Assembly: GCF_026786305.1 (NCBI RefSeq) | Contig: NZ_JAJAYI010000098.1 | Location: 1 to 42,238 of the forward strand | From: Cryobacterium sp. | Lineage (GTDB): Bacteria > Actinomycetota > Actinomycetes > Actinomycetales > Microbacteriaceae | Reading direction: 5' to 3' | Length of the DNA stretch: 42,238 nt | Shown here: in pieces, positions 24,955-32,836 of the stretch | Numbering within the stretch: position 1 is the first letter of the stretch | Layout of the letters: each line of letters opens with the position of its first letter | Position numbers and translations under genes: made by a program | Notes under the pieces: model-generated | What the model saw: only the letters and a program-made list of their open reading frames with translations | The model's database searches: none | What the model was told of the DNA's origin: nothing

Positions 24955-25654
24955 AGCTCACCTCCAGTCTAGTTTTGAGACGGCTCAGACTCCTGCGGAT
25001 ATGGCTCTTCACGGTGCCGAGCGGCAGTCCGAGGCTGTCGGCAATCTGTACGTGCGTGAGATCCTCGTAGAAGGCCAGTTTCATCACCTGCCGGGGAACG
25101 GCCTCGAGCCGCTCGAGTTCCTCGCGCATGAGCACTTGGTCGGCCACCGCAATCGAATCATCGGGCTGCACGAGGGGAACGTACCCTGCAGCCACGCCTT
25201 CTACTTGGCGGCGTCGGGTGCGCGCTCTGTGGGCATCCGCAACCGCGTTCCGGGTGATTCCCACCAGCCAGGCGGGCAATCGGGACCGGTCAGGATCGAA
25301 GGTATGCCGACCACGCCAGGCGGCGATGAAAACTTTCTGCAGCACATCCTCGGCTTCGGTATGGTCACCGAGCGACCGGACGGCGACCGTGAAGACGAGC
25401 GCCGACCAGCGGGCGTACATCTCCGCGAGAGCACGCTCGTCACCATCGCGGAACCTCTCGACAAGCCGCCGGTCCGCCTCGAGGACGGCAAAATTGTTTT
25501 CAGCCGCGCTGAGGGAATCCACATTCTTGTGGCTCGTGCTGTCGTCGGGCTGCGTCACGGGGTGAGAATGGCTCCTGGGGGCAGGACGTGTCGTCGGATG
25601 CGCGTCTCTTTGGCCGGTGACCGGTGAACCCGCGGGGTTTGTGTTCATCAGCAT
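24941..25654 (-). CDS. ECF RNA polymerase sigma factor (module 2)
   Basis: A 237-residue ECF sigma factor. It has an N-terminal extension of about 45 residues rich in Pro, Ser and His. Region 2 is [20 protein letters not shown] followed by [15 protein letters not shown]. Region 4 is [20 protein letters not shown]. The ATG at 25654 has AGGGG upstream; Met3 is an alternative. The regions 2 and 4 closely follow those of the sigma factor at 12750. It lies 11 bases after the sortase gene and overlaps the anti-sigma gene by 14 bases, so DUF4397, sortase, sigma and anti-sigma genes form one probable operon. Confidence 0.92.
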   Translation of the reverse strand: MLMNTNPAGSPVTGQRDAHPTTRPAPRSHSHPVTQPDDSTSHKNVDSLSAAENNFAVLEADRRLVERFRDGDERALAEMYARWSALVFTVAVRSLGDHTEAEDVLQKVFIAAWRGRHTFDPDRSRLPAWLVGITRNAVADAHRARTRRRQVEGVAAGYVPLVQPDDSIAVADQVLMREELERLEAVPRQVMKLAFYEDLTHVQIADSLGLPLGTVKSHIRRSLSRLKTRLEVSYDAF

Positions 25655-25665
25655 AGCGACCCCTG

Positions 25666-26331
25666 CTACGCCACCGGGATCGCGGTGACAACGATATTCG
25701 ACTGGTACTGCCGTGTCGTGTAGTTAAATTCTCCTCCGCAGGTCACGAGGGTGAGGCGCGGCGACCCGGTACGGTCGAAAACTGCGGCCCATGGCACCTC
25801 GGGTTTGCCGGTGGACTGCACCGATTCCAGCGCATACCGGTGTTCGACGCCGTCATCGGACGACACCATGATTTCGGTACCGGCCGGCGCATCGGCCAGT
25901 CTCGCGAAGGGGCCGAGCCCGTATCGCAGTGAGTCCACATGGGCCGCGATCACCGTCGCTCCCTCGGCGCCGGGTGCTGGACCAAAGCGGTACCACGATG
26001 CGATGTCGGGGTTGGCCGCGAGCGCCATCGATCCGACGGCGTCGAGTCCTGCGGGTTCAACGGTCATGTCGATGTTGAGCGACGGGATGCGGATGCGCGT
26101 GGGTGCCGCGGCCGCTGGTCGCTGGTTGGCCAGGCTGGCATCGACCGTGGGTACATCGATGACCGGCGCGGGTGGCGGCGCGGGTGGCGGCGCGAGCGGT
26201 GAAACGGATACCGATGGCGACGACGACGGGGCCGGTGTGGATGGTGCGGCGGAGCATCCGCTGATCACGAGCGCCAGGAGAGCCGGCGCGAGAATGGCGG
26301 CGCGCCTCGATCCGGCTCTCCCCGTGCCCAT
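25666..26331 (-). CDS. Class F-like sortase with lipobox
   Basis: A 221-residue extracytoplasmic transpeptidase. The catalytic triad is His131 (AAHVDS), Cys198 (TLVTCGG) and Arg207 (TTRQYQ). The compact size and the single N-terminal hydrophobic segment fit actinobacterial class F sortases. The segment ends in ISGC (Cys26), a plausible lipobox, followed by a Pro/Ser linker to about residue 75, so the enzyme may be a lipoprotein rather than a transmembrane protein. The gene starts 5 bases after the stop of the DUF4397 gene, whose protein has a sorting-signal-like tail. That makes the DUF4397 protein the obvious candidate substrate (inference). Confidence 0.9.
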   Translation of the reverse strand: MGTGRAGSRRAAILAPALLALVISGCSAAPSTPAPSSSPSVSVSPLAPPPAPPPAPVIDVPTVDASLANQRPAAAAPTRIRIPSLNIDMTVEPAGLDAVGSMALAANPDIASWYRFGPAPGAEGATVIAAHVDSLRYGLGPFARLADAPAGTEIMVSSDDGVEHRYALESVQSTGKPEVPWAAVFDRTGSPRLTLVTCGGEFNYTTRQYQSNIVVTAIPVA

Positions 26332-26336
26332 GGTGG

Positions 26337-27173
26337 TCAGTTGCCCTTCGACGTCGCGGTGCGACGCGCCCGCAGTGTGGCGGCGATGACCACGCCGAGA
26401 AGCAGCACGAGCGACGAACCGCCGAGCCAGAGCGCGGCGGGAGCCACCGGCTGGTTGGTGGCGGCGAGGCCTGCCTCACCGGCCGGGATGCTGCCGGGAG
26501 TGGAGTGCAGGCCGGTGATGGTCTGCAGGCCGAGCGCGAGGTTGTTGTCCGCAAGGCTGCCCCAGGCGTAGACGATGGTGTTGACACCTTCAGCCACGTT
26601 CACGTCGGCCGGCCCGATCACCGGCGTCGTGGTTCCGGTCGCCGCGACGGACGCGGAGATCGTTGCGGTCGGCAGAGTCAGCAACGACTCGGCGGGGTTC
26701 ACCAGGTTCGTAATGACGGGTGTACCACCGGCGAGCACGTCGACGGCGGGTGCCGCTGCCACGTGGCGCACAGTGAGTCGTCCTTCACCGGCGGCGAGGG
26801 TGGAAGTGTCGTTGGTGAACAGTGTGGCGGTTGGCGCACCGGCGGCAGCCAGGTGGGCCACGGCGGTGTAGTTCATGCCGCTTGCCAGGGCGAGGTCGAC
26901 CGGGCCGATGGCCGGTGAGCTGGCATCTGCAGCGTCCGCGGCCGTGATGGCGACCGAGTAGGTGCCGGGTGCGAGTTCGAGCGGACCAGCGAGGGCGCCG
27001 GGCTCAAAGTTGTCGAGGGTGAGAGCACCGTTGACGTACACGTCCACGGTGAGACCGGGAACGCCGTGGAACACGGACAGTTTGGCGTCTCCTTCAGCGG
27101 CGGTAACCGGGGTCACGCCGACGAGAGCGATGAGCGCGCCCGCCGCGATGCCGGTGCTGAGTAACTTGCGCAT
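26337..27173 (-). CDS. Surface DUF4397 protein with sorting-signal-like tail
   Basis: A 278-residue exported protein with a signal peptide (LLSTGIAAGALIALVGV, then TAA) and one set of the units seen twice in the paralogue at 10467: SVFHGVPGLTVDVYVNG, LTVRHVAAAPAVDVLAGG and VNTIVYAWGSLAD. The C-terminus has LAATN (236-240), then a hydrophobic stretch (about 246-267) and a basic tail RARR. This order is that of a cell-wall sorting signal, and LAATN differs from class E LAxTG only in the last residue. The neighbouring sortase could anchor it; otherwise it is simply membrane bound. The start has GGAGG 8 bases upstream. It is the first gene of the module 2 operon. Confidence 0.9.
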   Translation of the reverse strand: MRKLLSTGIAAGALIALVGVTPVTAAEGDAKLSVFHGVPGLTVDVYVNGALTLDNFEPGALAGPLELAPGTYSVAITAADAADASSPAIGPVDLALASGMNYTAVAHLAAAGAPTATLFTNDTSTLAAGEGRLTVRHVAAAPAVDVLAGGTPVITNLVNPAESLLTLPTATISASVAATGTTTPVIGPADVNVAEGVNTIVYAWGSLADNNLALGLQTITGLHSTPGSIPAGEAGLAATNQPVAPAALWLGGSSLVLLLGVVIAATLRARRTATSKGN

Positions 27174-27346
27174 GAGAACCTCCTATTTGTTGCCCGGCGC
27201 GAGTCACCGTGGCAGGGGATGCTTACACACACTCCTACCGGTCCCATCGTGCGCTTGGATGCACTCCGCACGACATTTTTTGAGTTTTCGCTTTCGGTCA
27301 GGCCAGGCCTTCGTGCTCCCTATTGCTAATGCGCGGCGCGGGGCAC

Positions 27347-27385
27347 CCACAAGGAGCCCTCGTCATTGACGAGGGCTCCTTGTGG
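27347..27385. terminator. Strong hairpin between the DUF4397 promoter region and an aldehyde dehydrogenase gene
   Basis: Perfect 19-base arms (CCACAAGGAGCCCTCGTCA and its complement) meet around a single T, so the real loop opens by a few bases. It lies 16 bases past the stop of the minus-strand aldehyde dehydrogenase gene. There is no T run, as is common for actinobacterial terminators. Confidence 0.8.
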
Positions 27386-27400
27386 TGGCTGAGCAAATGT

Positions 27401-28843
27401 TTATCCGTTAATGACCTGCGGCACGCCCAGAGCCTTGAGGCCTTCGACACCGAACTCGAGGCCGTAGCCGGACTGCTTCGCCCCGCCGAATGGAATCATC
27501 GGGTGCACGACGCCGTGCGCGTTGATCCAGACCGTGCCGGTCTCCAGGCGCGCGGCGACCGCACGGGCCGCCACGAGGTCGCTCGACCACACCGAGCCGC
27601 CGAGCCCTACATCAACGCTATTCGCGCGCGCGATGACATCGTCGAGGTCGGTATAGCGAATGATCGGAAGCGCCGGCCCGAATTGCTCCTGACTCACGAG
27701 CGGGTTGTCGTCGTCGATGTCCGCGATCAGCGTGGTCGGGTAGAAGAAGCCGGGCGCCTCCAGGTCGGGGTCACCGCCGATGAGTACGCGGGCTCCTGAG
27801 TCTTTCGCGGCCTGCACGAGTCCCGCAACGATGTCGAACTGCGCCTTGTTCTGCAGCGGGCCGAGCACATTGTTCTCGTCGATTCCGACACCCATCGGCA
27901 TTTTCGCGGCGACCGCTGTCAGTGCGTCGCAGACCGCGTCGTAGATGTCGTCGTGCACGTAGAGGCGTTTGAGCGCGGCGCAGGTCTGGCCGGTGTTGAT
28001 GAAAGCACCCCAGAACAGTCCTTCAGCAATGGCCTCCGGGTCGGCGTCGGGCAATACAATGCCAGCGTCGTTGCCGCCGAGTTCCAGGGTGAGGCGCTTG
28101 ACCGTGTCGGCCGAGCTCTTGATGATGGCCTTGCCTGTTGCCGTCGATCCGGTGAACATGACCTTGCCGATTCCGGGATGCACGGCGAGGCCGGCTCCGA
28201 TATCGCGGCCGCCGGAAACGACGGTGACGAGCCCCTCGGGCAGCACCTGATTGAGTACAGCAACGAGCCCAAGCACGCTCAGCGGCGTGTACTCGGACGG
28301 CTTGACCACGACGGCGTTGCCCATGCGCAGCGCCGGGGCGATCTGCCACGTCGTGATCAACATCGGCCAGTTCCACGGGCCGATCGCGCCGACGACACCG
28401 ATCGGGCGGTAGGTGATCGCGGCGTGGGTGGTGCCGTCATCGATGAGCACTTCGGAGTCCAGTGGGGTCGCGGCCGCGGTGCGGAGCCAGGCGGAGACGG
28501 CGCCCACTTCGAAGCGCGCGTTGGGTCCGTTGAGCGGTTTGCCCTGTTCGCGCGAGAGCAACTGGGCCAGAGCCTCGGCTGCGGCGTCGACTGCGTCAGC
28601 GGCACGCAGCATAACGGCGCTGCGCGCGTCGTGGCCGAGGGCGGCCCAGGCCGGTTGAGCCCGCGTCGCTGCGGCAATGGCAGCTTCAAGGTCGTCGACG
28701 GTGTGCACCGGGGCGAGGCCCACGACAGCACCCGTTGCGGGGTCGAAAATCTCGCGGGTCTCGCCCGTCGAGGGAGTGATGGCGGCGAGCAGCCCGTCGA
28801 GGGTGTCGAGCGTCGGGGTTGCCAGGGTGTCGTTCGTTGTCAT
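27401..28843 (-). CDS. Aldehyde dehydrogenase (succinate-semialdehyde dehydrogenase-like)
   Basis: A 480-residue NAD(P)-dependent aldehyde dehydrogenase. Landmarks are GPWNWP, FTGSTATGK, the catalytic Glu in LELGGNDAG and the catalytic Cys in NTGQTCAALKR. The segment HGVVHPMIPFGGAKQSGYG precedes the C-terminus. The protein is distinct from the GabD at 13571 (different Asn and Cys contexts). Substrate is unknown; succinate semialdehyde, betaine aldehyde or a similar short aldehyde are possible. The ATG at 28843 has GGAGGA 5 bases upstream, and a longer frame adds unrelated residues. It appears to be a single-gene unit ended by the hairpin at 27347. Confidence 0.88.
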   Translation of the reverse strand: MTTNDTLATPTLDTLDGLLAAITPSTGETREIFDPATGAVVGLAPVHTVDDLEAAIAAATRAQPAWAALGHDARSAVMLRAADAVDAAAEALAQLLSREQGKPLNGPNARFEVGAVSAWLRTAAATPLDSEVLIDDGTTHAAITYRPIGVVGAIGPWNWPMLITTWQIAPALRMGNAVVVKPSEYTPLSVLGLVAVLNQVLPEGLVTVVSGGRDIGAGLAVHPGIGKVMFTGSTATGKAIIKSSADTVKRLTLELGGNDAGIVLPDADPEAIAEGLFWGAFINTGQTCAALKRLYVHDDIYDAVCDALTAVAAKMPMGVGIDENNVLGPLQNKAQFDIVAGLVQAAKDSGARVLIGGDPDLEAPGFFYPTTLIADIDDDNPLVSQEQFGPALPIIRYTDLDDVIARANSVDVGLGGSVWSSDLVAARAVAARLETGTVWINAHGVVHPMIPFGGAKQSGYGLEFGVEGLKALGVPQVING

Positions 28844-28986
28844 GAGTCCTCCACGTTGAGTGCGGCGCCGTGAGTCCCGCCGTGGCTCCACCGTATGCGG
28901 GAGAATCCCGGACCGCTTGCACGAGAGCGCTGCCCACCCGCCATCGCGCGCACAGCGTGCAGTTGCAGGCCGGCGCAAGCCGAGTG

Positions 28987-29718
28987 TCAGGCCAGAAATT
29001 GCAGCGCGGCCTGCTTGAACTCGCGTGACGTCAGCGCGTTCAGATGGGTGCGACCGGGCAGCTCGAGGTACTCGGCACCGTGCCGGGCCGCGAGCGCGGC
29101 AATACCGGCCACAATCGGATCGGCCCCGCCGCCCACAAACAGCTGCGGGATGCCCGCCGGCACGTCGAGCGTGCACCCCGCGACCCCCTGCACGCACGCC
29201 ACCAGCGCGTCACGGTCGGCGCCGGCGGCGATCGCCGGGCCGAGCACCGCGACGATGGTCGGATCGGTGGGCAGATCGCCACAAAGCACGAACCGGTTGA
29301 CGGCATCGAGATTCCAGGTGGCGAACAGTTCGAGCGGGCCGGCTCCGCCGAGCACGAGGCGTCGCACGCGTTCGGGAGCAAGCTGGGCCAGCGCGGCCAC
29401 CACTCGCGACCCCATGGAGTAGCCGATCACGTCGACCTGATCGAGTTCGAGAGAGTCCAGCACGGCCACCAGGTCGGCGGCCAGCTGCCGCGGTGCGTAG
29501 TCGGCGACGCGGTGCGGCTTGTCGCTGCGGCCGTGGCCGCGCAGGTCGGGTGTGATCGCGGCGCGCCCGACCTCCCCCAGCGCACGCACCCAGCCGGAAC
29601 CGGCCCAGGTGACCGCTGCGGTGGAGGCAAACCCGTGCACGAGCAGAACGGGTCGCTCTCCCGGCGTGGCGTCAAAGGCGATGCGCACTCCGTCGAGCCG
29701 CCGAGCGAAATCGGTCAC
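28987..29718 (-). CDS. Alpha/beta-fold hydrolase
   Basis: A 243-residue hydrolase with the oxyanion motif VLLVHGFAST, the nucleophile elbow GYSMGS and a terminal catalytic His in GRTHLNA. It lacks a signal peptide and is cytosolic. The start overlaps the stop of the nicotinamidase gene by 4 bases, so the two are cotranscribed and probably coupled. The substrate is not clear from sequence. Hydrolases of this type act on esters, lactones or C-C bonds. Confidence 0.88.
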   Translation of the reverse strand: MTDFARRLDGVRIAFDATPGERPVLLVHGFASTAAVTWAGSGWVRALGEVGRAAITPDLRGHGRSDKPHRVADYAPRQLAADLVAVLDSLELDQVDVIGYSMGSRVVAALAQLAPERVRRLVLGGAGPLELFATWNLDAVNRFVLCGDLPTDPTIVAVLGPAIAAGADRDALVACVQGVAGCTLDVPAGIPQLFVGGGADPIVAGIAALAARHGAEYLELPGRTHLNALTSREFKQAALQFLA

Positions 29719-30305
29719 TCGACGGCGTCGCTCGCGGCGAACACCGCGCCGGCGTGCGCCATCTCGGCGAGGGCGGTCGCGGTGGATTCTGCGGCCACGC
29801 CGGCGACGAGATCGGTCAGCACGCGCACGTGCTGGCCGTGTTCGAGGGCGTCAAGGGTGGAGGCGCGCACACAGTAATCGGTGGCGAGACCGACAATGTC
29901 GACGTCCGTCACCCCGTGCTCGCTCAGAAGCGCCCCGACCGTCTGCCCGGCCTCGGTGGTGCCCTCAAAGATTGAGTAGGCGGGCTTACCCTGGCCCTTG
30001 CGAATGTGAAAGGTCACGGCATCCGTTGTGAGGTTTCGGTGATATTCGGCGCCTGCAGTGCCGGCGACGCAGTGCACCGGCCAGGTCGTGACGTAGTCGG
30101 GCGTCGCGTCGCGGGCGAAGTGGCCACCGTTGTCGTTGCCGATATCGTGCCAGTCGCGCGAGGCGAACACATATTTGTAGGCGAGCGGATGCTGCGCCAA
30201 CAGCGCGCTCACGCCCGTCGCGACGGCGCCGCCCCCGTCAACTCCGAGAGCGCCGCCCTCGGTGAAGTCATTCTGAACGTCGATGATGAACAGTGCGCGG
30301 GTCAC
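29715..30305 (-). CDS. pncA: Nicotinamidase / pyrazinamidase
   Basis: This enzyme hydrolyses nicotinamide to nicotinate in NAD salvage. The 196-residue isochorismatase-fold protein has the triad Asp9 (FIIDVQND), Lys103 (IRKGQ) and Cys145 (ATDYCVRAS). The metal-binding Asp51, His53 and His62 lie in SRDWHDIGNDNGGHF. The spacing is as in mycobacterial PncA. The gene is upstream of the alpha/beta hydrolase with a 4-base overlap. Confidence 0.94.
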   Translation of the reverse strand: MTRALFIIDVQNDFTEGGALGVDGGGAVATGVSALLAQHPLAYKYVFASRDWHDIGNDNGGHFARDATPDYVTTWPVHCVAGTAGAEYHRNLTTDAVTFHIRKGQGKPAYSIFEGTTEAGQTVGALLSEHGVTDVDIVGLATDYCVRASTLDALEHGQHVRVLTDLVAGVAAESTATALAEMAHAGAVFAASDAVE

Positions 30306-30337
30306 GATGTCTCCTTCGAAAGTCAGTTATTGCACGG

Positions 30338-31804
30338 TCAATTATTAGACAAGTTATCGCCGCAATGGAAAAATCCGGTAGCCAACGTGTCAATGGCGAT
30401 TTTTGCGCTCGAGCTCACGTTGCCGATGGCGTAGACGGCAAAGGTGAGCGGGGTGCCGTCGGCAGCGCGAATAACGCCGGCGAGCGTGTAGCCGGTATCG
30501 ATCCAACCGGTCTTGGCGAAGACCGCGCCGTCGGCGGCGGAGTTCGCACCGGCGAAACGGTCGCTGTAGGAGAGGGATCCACTCGGTCCGCCGGCGACCG
30601 GCAGGCCGTCGAACAACACGCCGAGGTTGCCTTCGCGGGCATTGACCTTGATGAACAGGGCGGTCAGATAGGCGGGCGACACGGCATTGTTGGGGCTGAG
30701 ACCCGAGCCGTCTGTGATGATCATGCCGGTCGTGTCGATGCCGTAGGCGGCGAGGCCACCGACGATGCCCTGCTGCAGTGCAGAGAAGGAGTTCCCGGCG
30801 CCGTTTTCGATAGCGACCAGACGGGCGAGCATCTCGGCGATCGTGTTGTCACTCACGATGAGCGTCTGCTGGATGAGCGTCGACACCGGCTCGGACTGCA
30901 CGGCGCCGAGCTCAGCGGCGCCAGCGGGAGCGGTGGCCTGGCTGATGGTGAGCCCGCCGCCGAGTGCGTCGGCGAAGGCCTGCCCGGCCCGCATGATCGG
31001 GTCTTCGCTGCGAGCGGAGGAGCTGCGGGTGGGGTCGTTGCGGTCGCCGTCAACCATGAGGGCGGTAATTTCGGGCATGTGGCCGAAGCCGAGTTCGGTG
31101 CGGGCCCAACCGTCGTCCCAGTCGGGGCCGGAGAAATAGGAGGAGTCCAGCACGAGGGAGGTGATCGGCGGGTTGGCCGGGTCGGCAGCCCAGGCGACCA
31201 TGGTCTGGGTGGCGAGGTCGTCGAGGTGGGCGGCGCCGGTGTAGAACGGTTCCTGACCGGTGGGCAGCCGCGACAGGGTGAGGTCTCCGCCGCCGATGAG
31301 CACAACCTGGCCGGGTTCGGCGCCCTTGACCACACGGGTAGTGGCCCGATAGTCGTCGCCGAGCACGTTGAGCGCGGCGGCCGAGGTGAGCACCTTCATG
31401 ACACTCGCCGTGCGCGAGGAGGTCGTGCCGCCGCGATCGAACAGCACCTCACCGGTGGTGGCGTTCCTGACCTGCGCCTGAAAATCGGCGAGGCGGGTGT
31501 CGGCGGCAAGCCCGGCGACCGAGCAGGTGCGCAGTCGGCTGGCCGTCGTCGCCTCCGCGGGCACCGGCCGGGCGGGGTCGATGGTCGGCGCCGGGCTTGG
31601 CGTCGCCGTAGGCATGGCCACCGCGGATGCCGCCGCCCGTTCATTCGCGCCGGTCTGGCTGCCGGCAAACACAGCTCCACTACCCAGCAGCACGAACACG
31701 AGGGCGCCGGCGGCAATCAGCCAGGGGCGCCGATACCGGGCGAAGACGCGTGCGATCCCACCGCGCGGGACAGCGCCAGCCGTAGCCGGTTTGGGTTTCT
31801 GCAC
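30338..31804 (-). CDS. dacB: D-alanyl-D-alanine carboxypeptidase/endopeptidase (PBP4, S13)
   Basis: A peptidoglycan peptidase acting outside the membrane. An N-terminal cytosolic stretch with RYRRP is followed by one membrane anchor (WLIAAGALVFVLLGSGAVFA). The penicillin-binding motifs are SVMK (Ser at about residue 134 from the start used here), SDN in IVSDNTIAEML, and KTG in FAKTGWIDTGY. The long insert between SxxK and SxN is typical of class C PBP4. A GTG at 31816 gives 4 more residues but touches the GGAGG directly, so I used the GTG at 31804, 11 bases after it. The substrate is the cross-linked or uncross-linked stem peptide. Confidence 0.92.
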   Translation of the reverse strand: MQKPKPATAGAVPRGGIARVFARYRRPWLIAAGALVFVLLGSGAVFAGSQTGANERAAASAVAMPTATPSPAPTIDPARPVPAEATTASRLRTCSVAGLAADTRLADFQAQVRNATTGEVLFDRGGTTSSRTASVMKVLTSAAALNVLGDDYRATTRVVKGAEPGQVVLIGGGDLTLSRLPTGQEPFYTGAAHLDDLATQTMVAWAADPANPPITSLVLDSSYFSGPDWDDGWARTELGFGHMPEITALMVDGDRNDPTRSSSARSEDPIMRAGQAFADALGGGLTISQATAPAGAAELGAVQSEPVSTLIQQTLIVSDNTIAEMLARLVAIENGAGNSFSALQQGIVGGLAAYGIDTTGMIITDGSGLSPNNAVSPAYLTALFIKVNAREGNLGVLFDGLPVAGGPSGSLSYSDRFAGANSAADGAVFAKTGWIDTGYTLAGVIRAADGTPLTFAVYAIGNVSSSAKIAIDTLATGFFHCGDNLSNN

Positions 31805-31849
31805 TGGTTCGTCCACCTCCGTATGCTAACCGACACGCCGCCGGGCGGG

Positions 31850-32836
31850 CTATTCGCCCGGATAACGCAGTCCGATCAGGGCCCGCACCGCGTCGAGGGT
31901 GGTCATGATGGCGACCGATTCCTCGGCCGGCATGATGGCGCTCGAAACTTTTGCGGCGCGAATGAGGGCTTCAGCCTCGACCGCTTCGAAGTGCATCCCT
32001 CGGCCGGTGAACTCGGCCGCCGTGAAGGTCTCGAGTATGGTCCCCACGTTGTCGAGCACCCGAAAACCGGTCGGCGCATACCAAACGGCGTCGATGTCGA
32101 TGCGCCCGTGCGTGCCGATGATCGACGCCGTCGTCGGGCCGAGGGTGTCGCTCGCCGCGAATGTCATGGCGATCTGGCCGCCGGGATAGCGAAAGATCGT
32201 CGCGACCTGTGCATCCGCTCCGGTGGACTTGAACGAGGCGCTGGCCAGAATCGAGTCGGGCGCACCGAAGACGGCATTCGCAAAGTTCACCGGGTAGACG
32301 CCGAGATCGAGCAGCGCGCCCCCGCCGAGGGAGAGGGAATTGAGCCGGTGCTCGGGGTCATCGGGTAGGTCCTGTGTGTGGTCGGCGAGCAGGCTGCGCA
32401 CGTCGCCGAGCGTGCCGGCGGCGAGAATCTCCCGAATACGCACCATGTGCGGCAGAAATCGGGTCCACATGGCTTCGAGCACGAGTAGGTTCTTACTCGC
32501 GGCGAGGTCGACGATCTGCCGGGCTTCGCGGGCGTTGAGTGCGAATGGCTTCTCGATCAGCACGTGTTTGCCGGCGTTCAATGCGAGTGTGGCGTGCTCG
32601 GCGTGAAAAGGATGCGGCGTTGACACGTAGATAACGTCGACCTCGGGGTCGTTCACGAGGGCTTCGTAGCTGCCATGCGCGGTGGGGATGCCTAATTCGA
32701 CGGCAAACGCATCCGCTGATGTCTGCCGGCGCGACCCGACCGCTTGTACCGTGTGGCCGTTCTGCACGAGATCGTTGGTGAACGAGTGGGCGATGCCGCC
32801 GGTGGCCAGGATTCCCCAGCGGATGAGAGCCGTCAT
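31850..32836 (-). CDS. Gfo/Idh/MocA-family oxidoreductase
   Basis: A 328-residue NAD(P)-dependent dehydrogenase. The N-terminal Rossmann fold (WGILATGGIAHSF) is followed by the EKPFALN motif, which carries the catalytic Lys. The C-terminal domain has GGGALLDLGVYPV. Members oxidise sugars, inositols or dihydrodiols; the substrate is unknown here. The start overlaps the stop of the upstream exporter gene by 4 bases, so the two are cotranscribed. Confidence 0.9.
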   Translation of the reverse strand: MTALIRWGILATGGIAHSFTNDLVQNGHTVQAVGSRRQTSADAFAVELGIPTAHGSYEALVNDPEVDVIYVSTPHPFHAEHATLALNAGKHVLIEKPFALNAREARQIVDLAASKNLLVLEAMWTRFLPHMVRIREILAAGTLGDVRSLLADHTQDLPDDPEHRLNSLSLGGGALLDLGVYPVNFANAVFGAPDSILASASFKSTGADAQVATIFRYPGGQIAMTFAASDTLGPTTASIIGTHGRIDIDAVWYAPTGFRVLDNVGTILETFTAAEFTGRGMHFEAVEAEALIRAAKVSSAIMPAEESVAIMTTLDAVRALIGLRYPGE

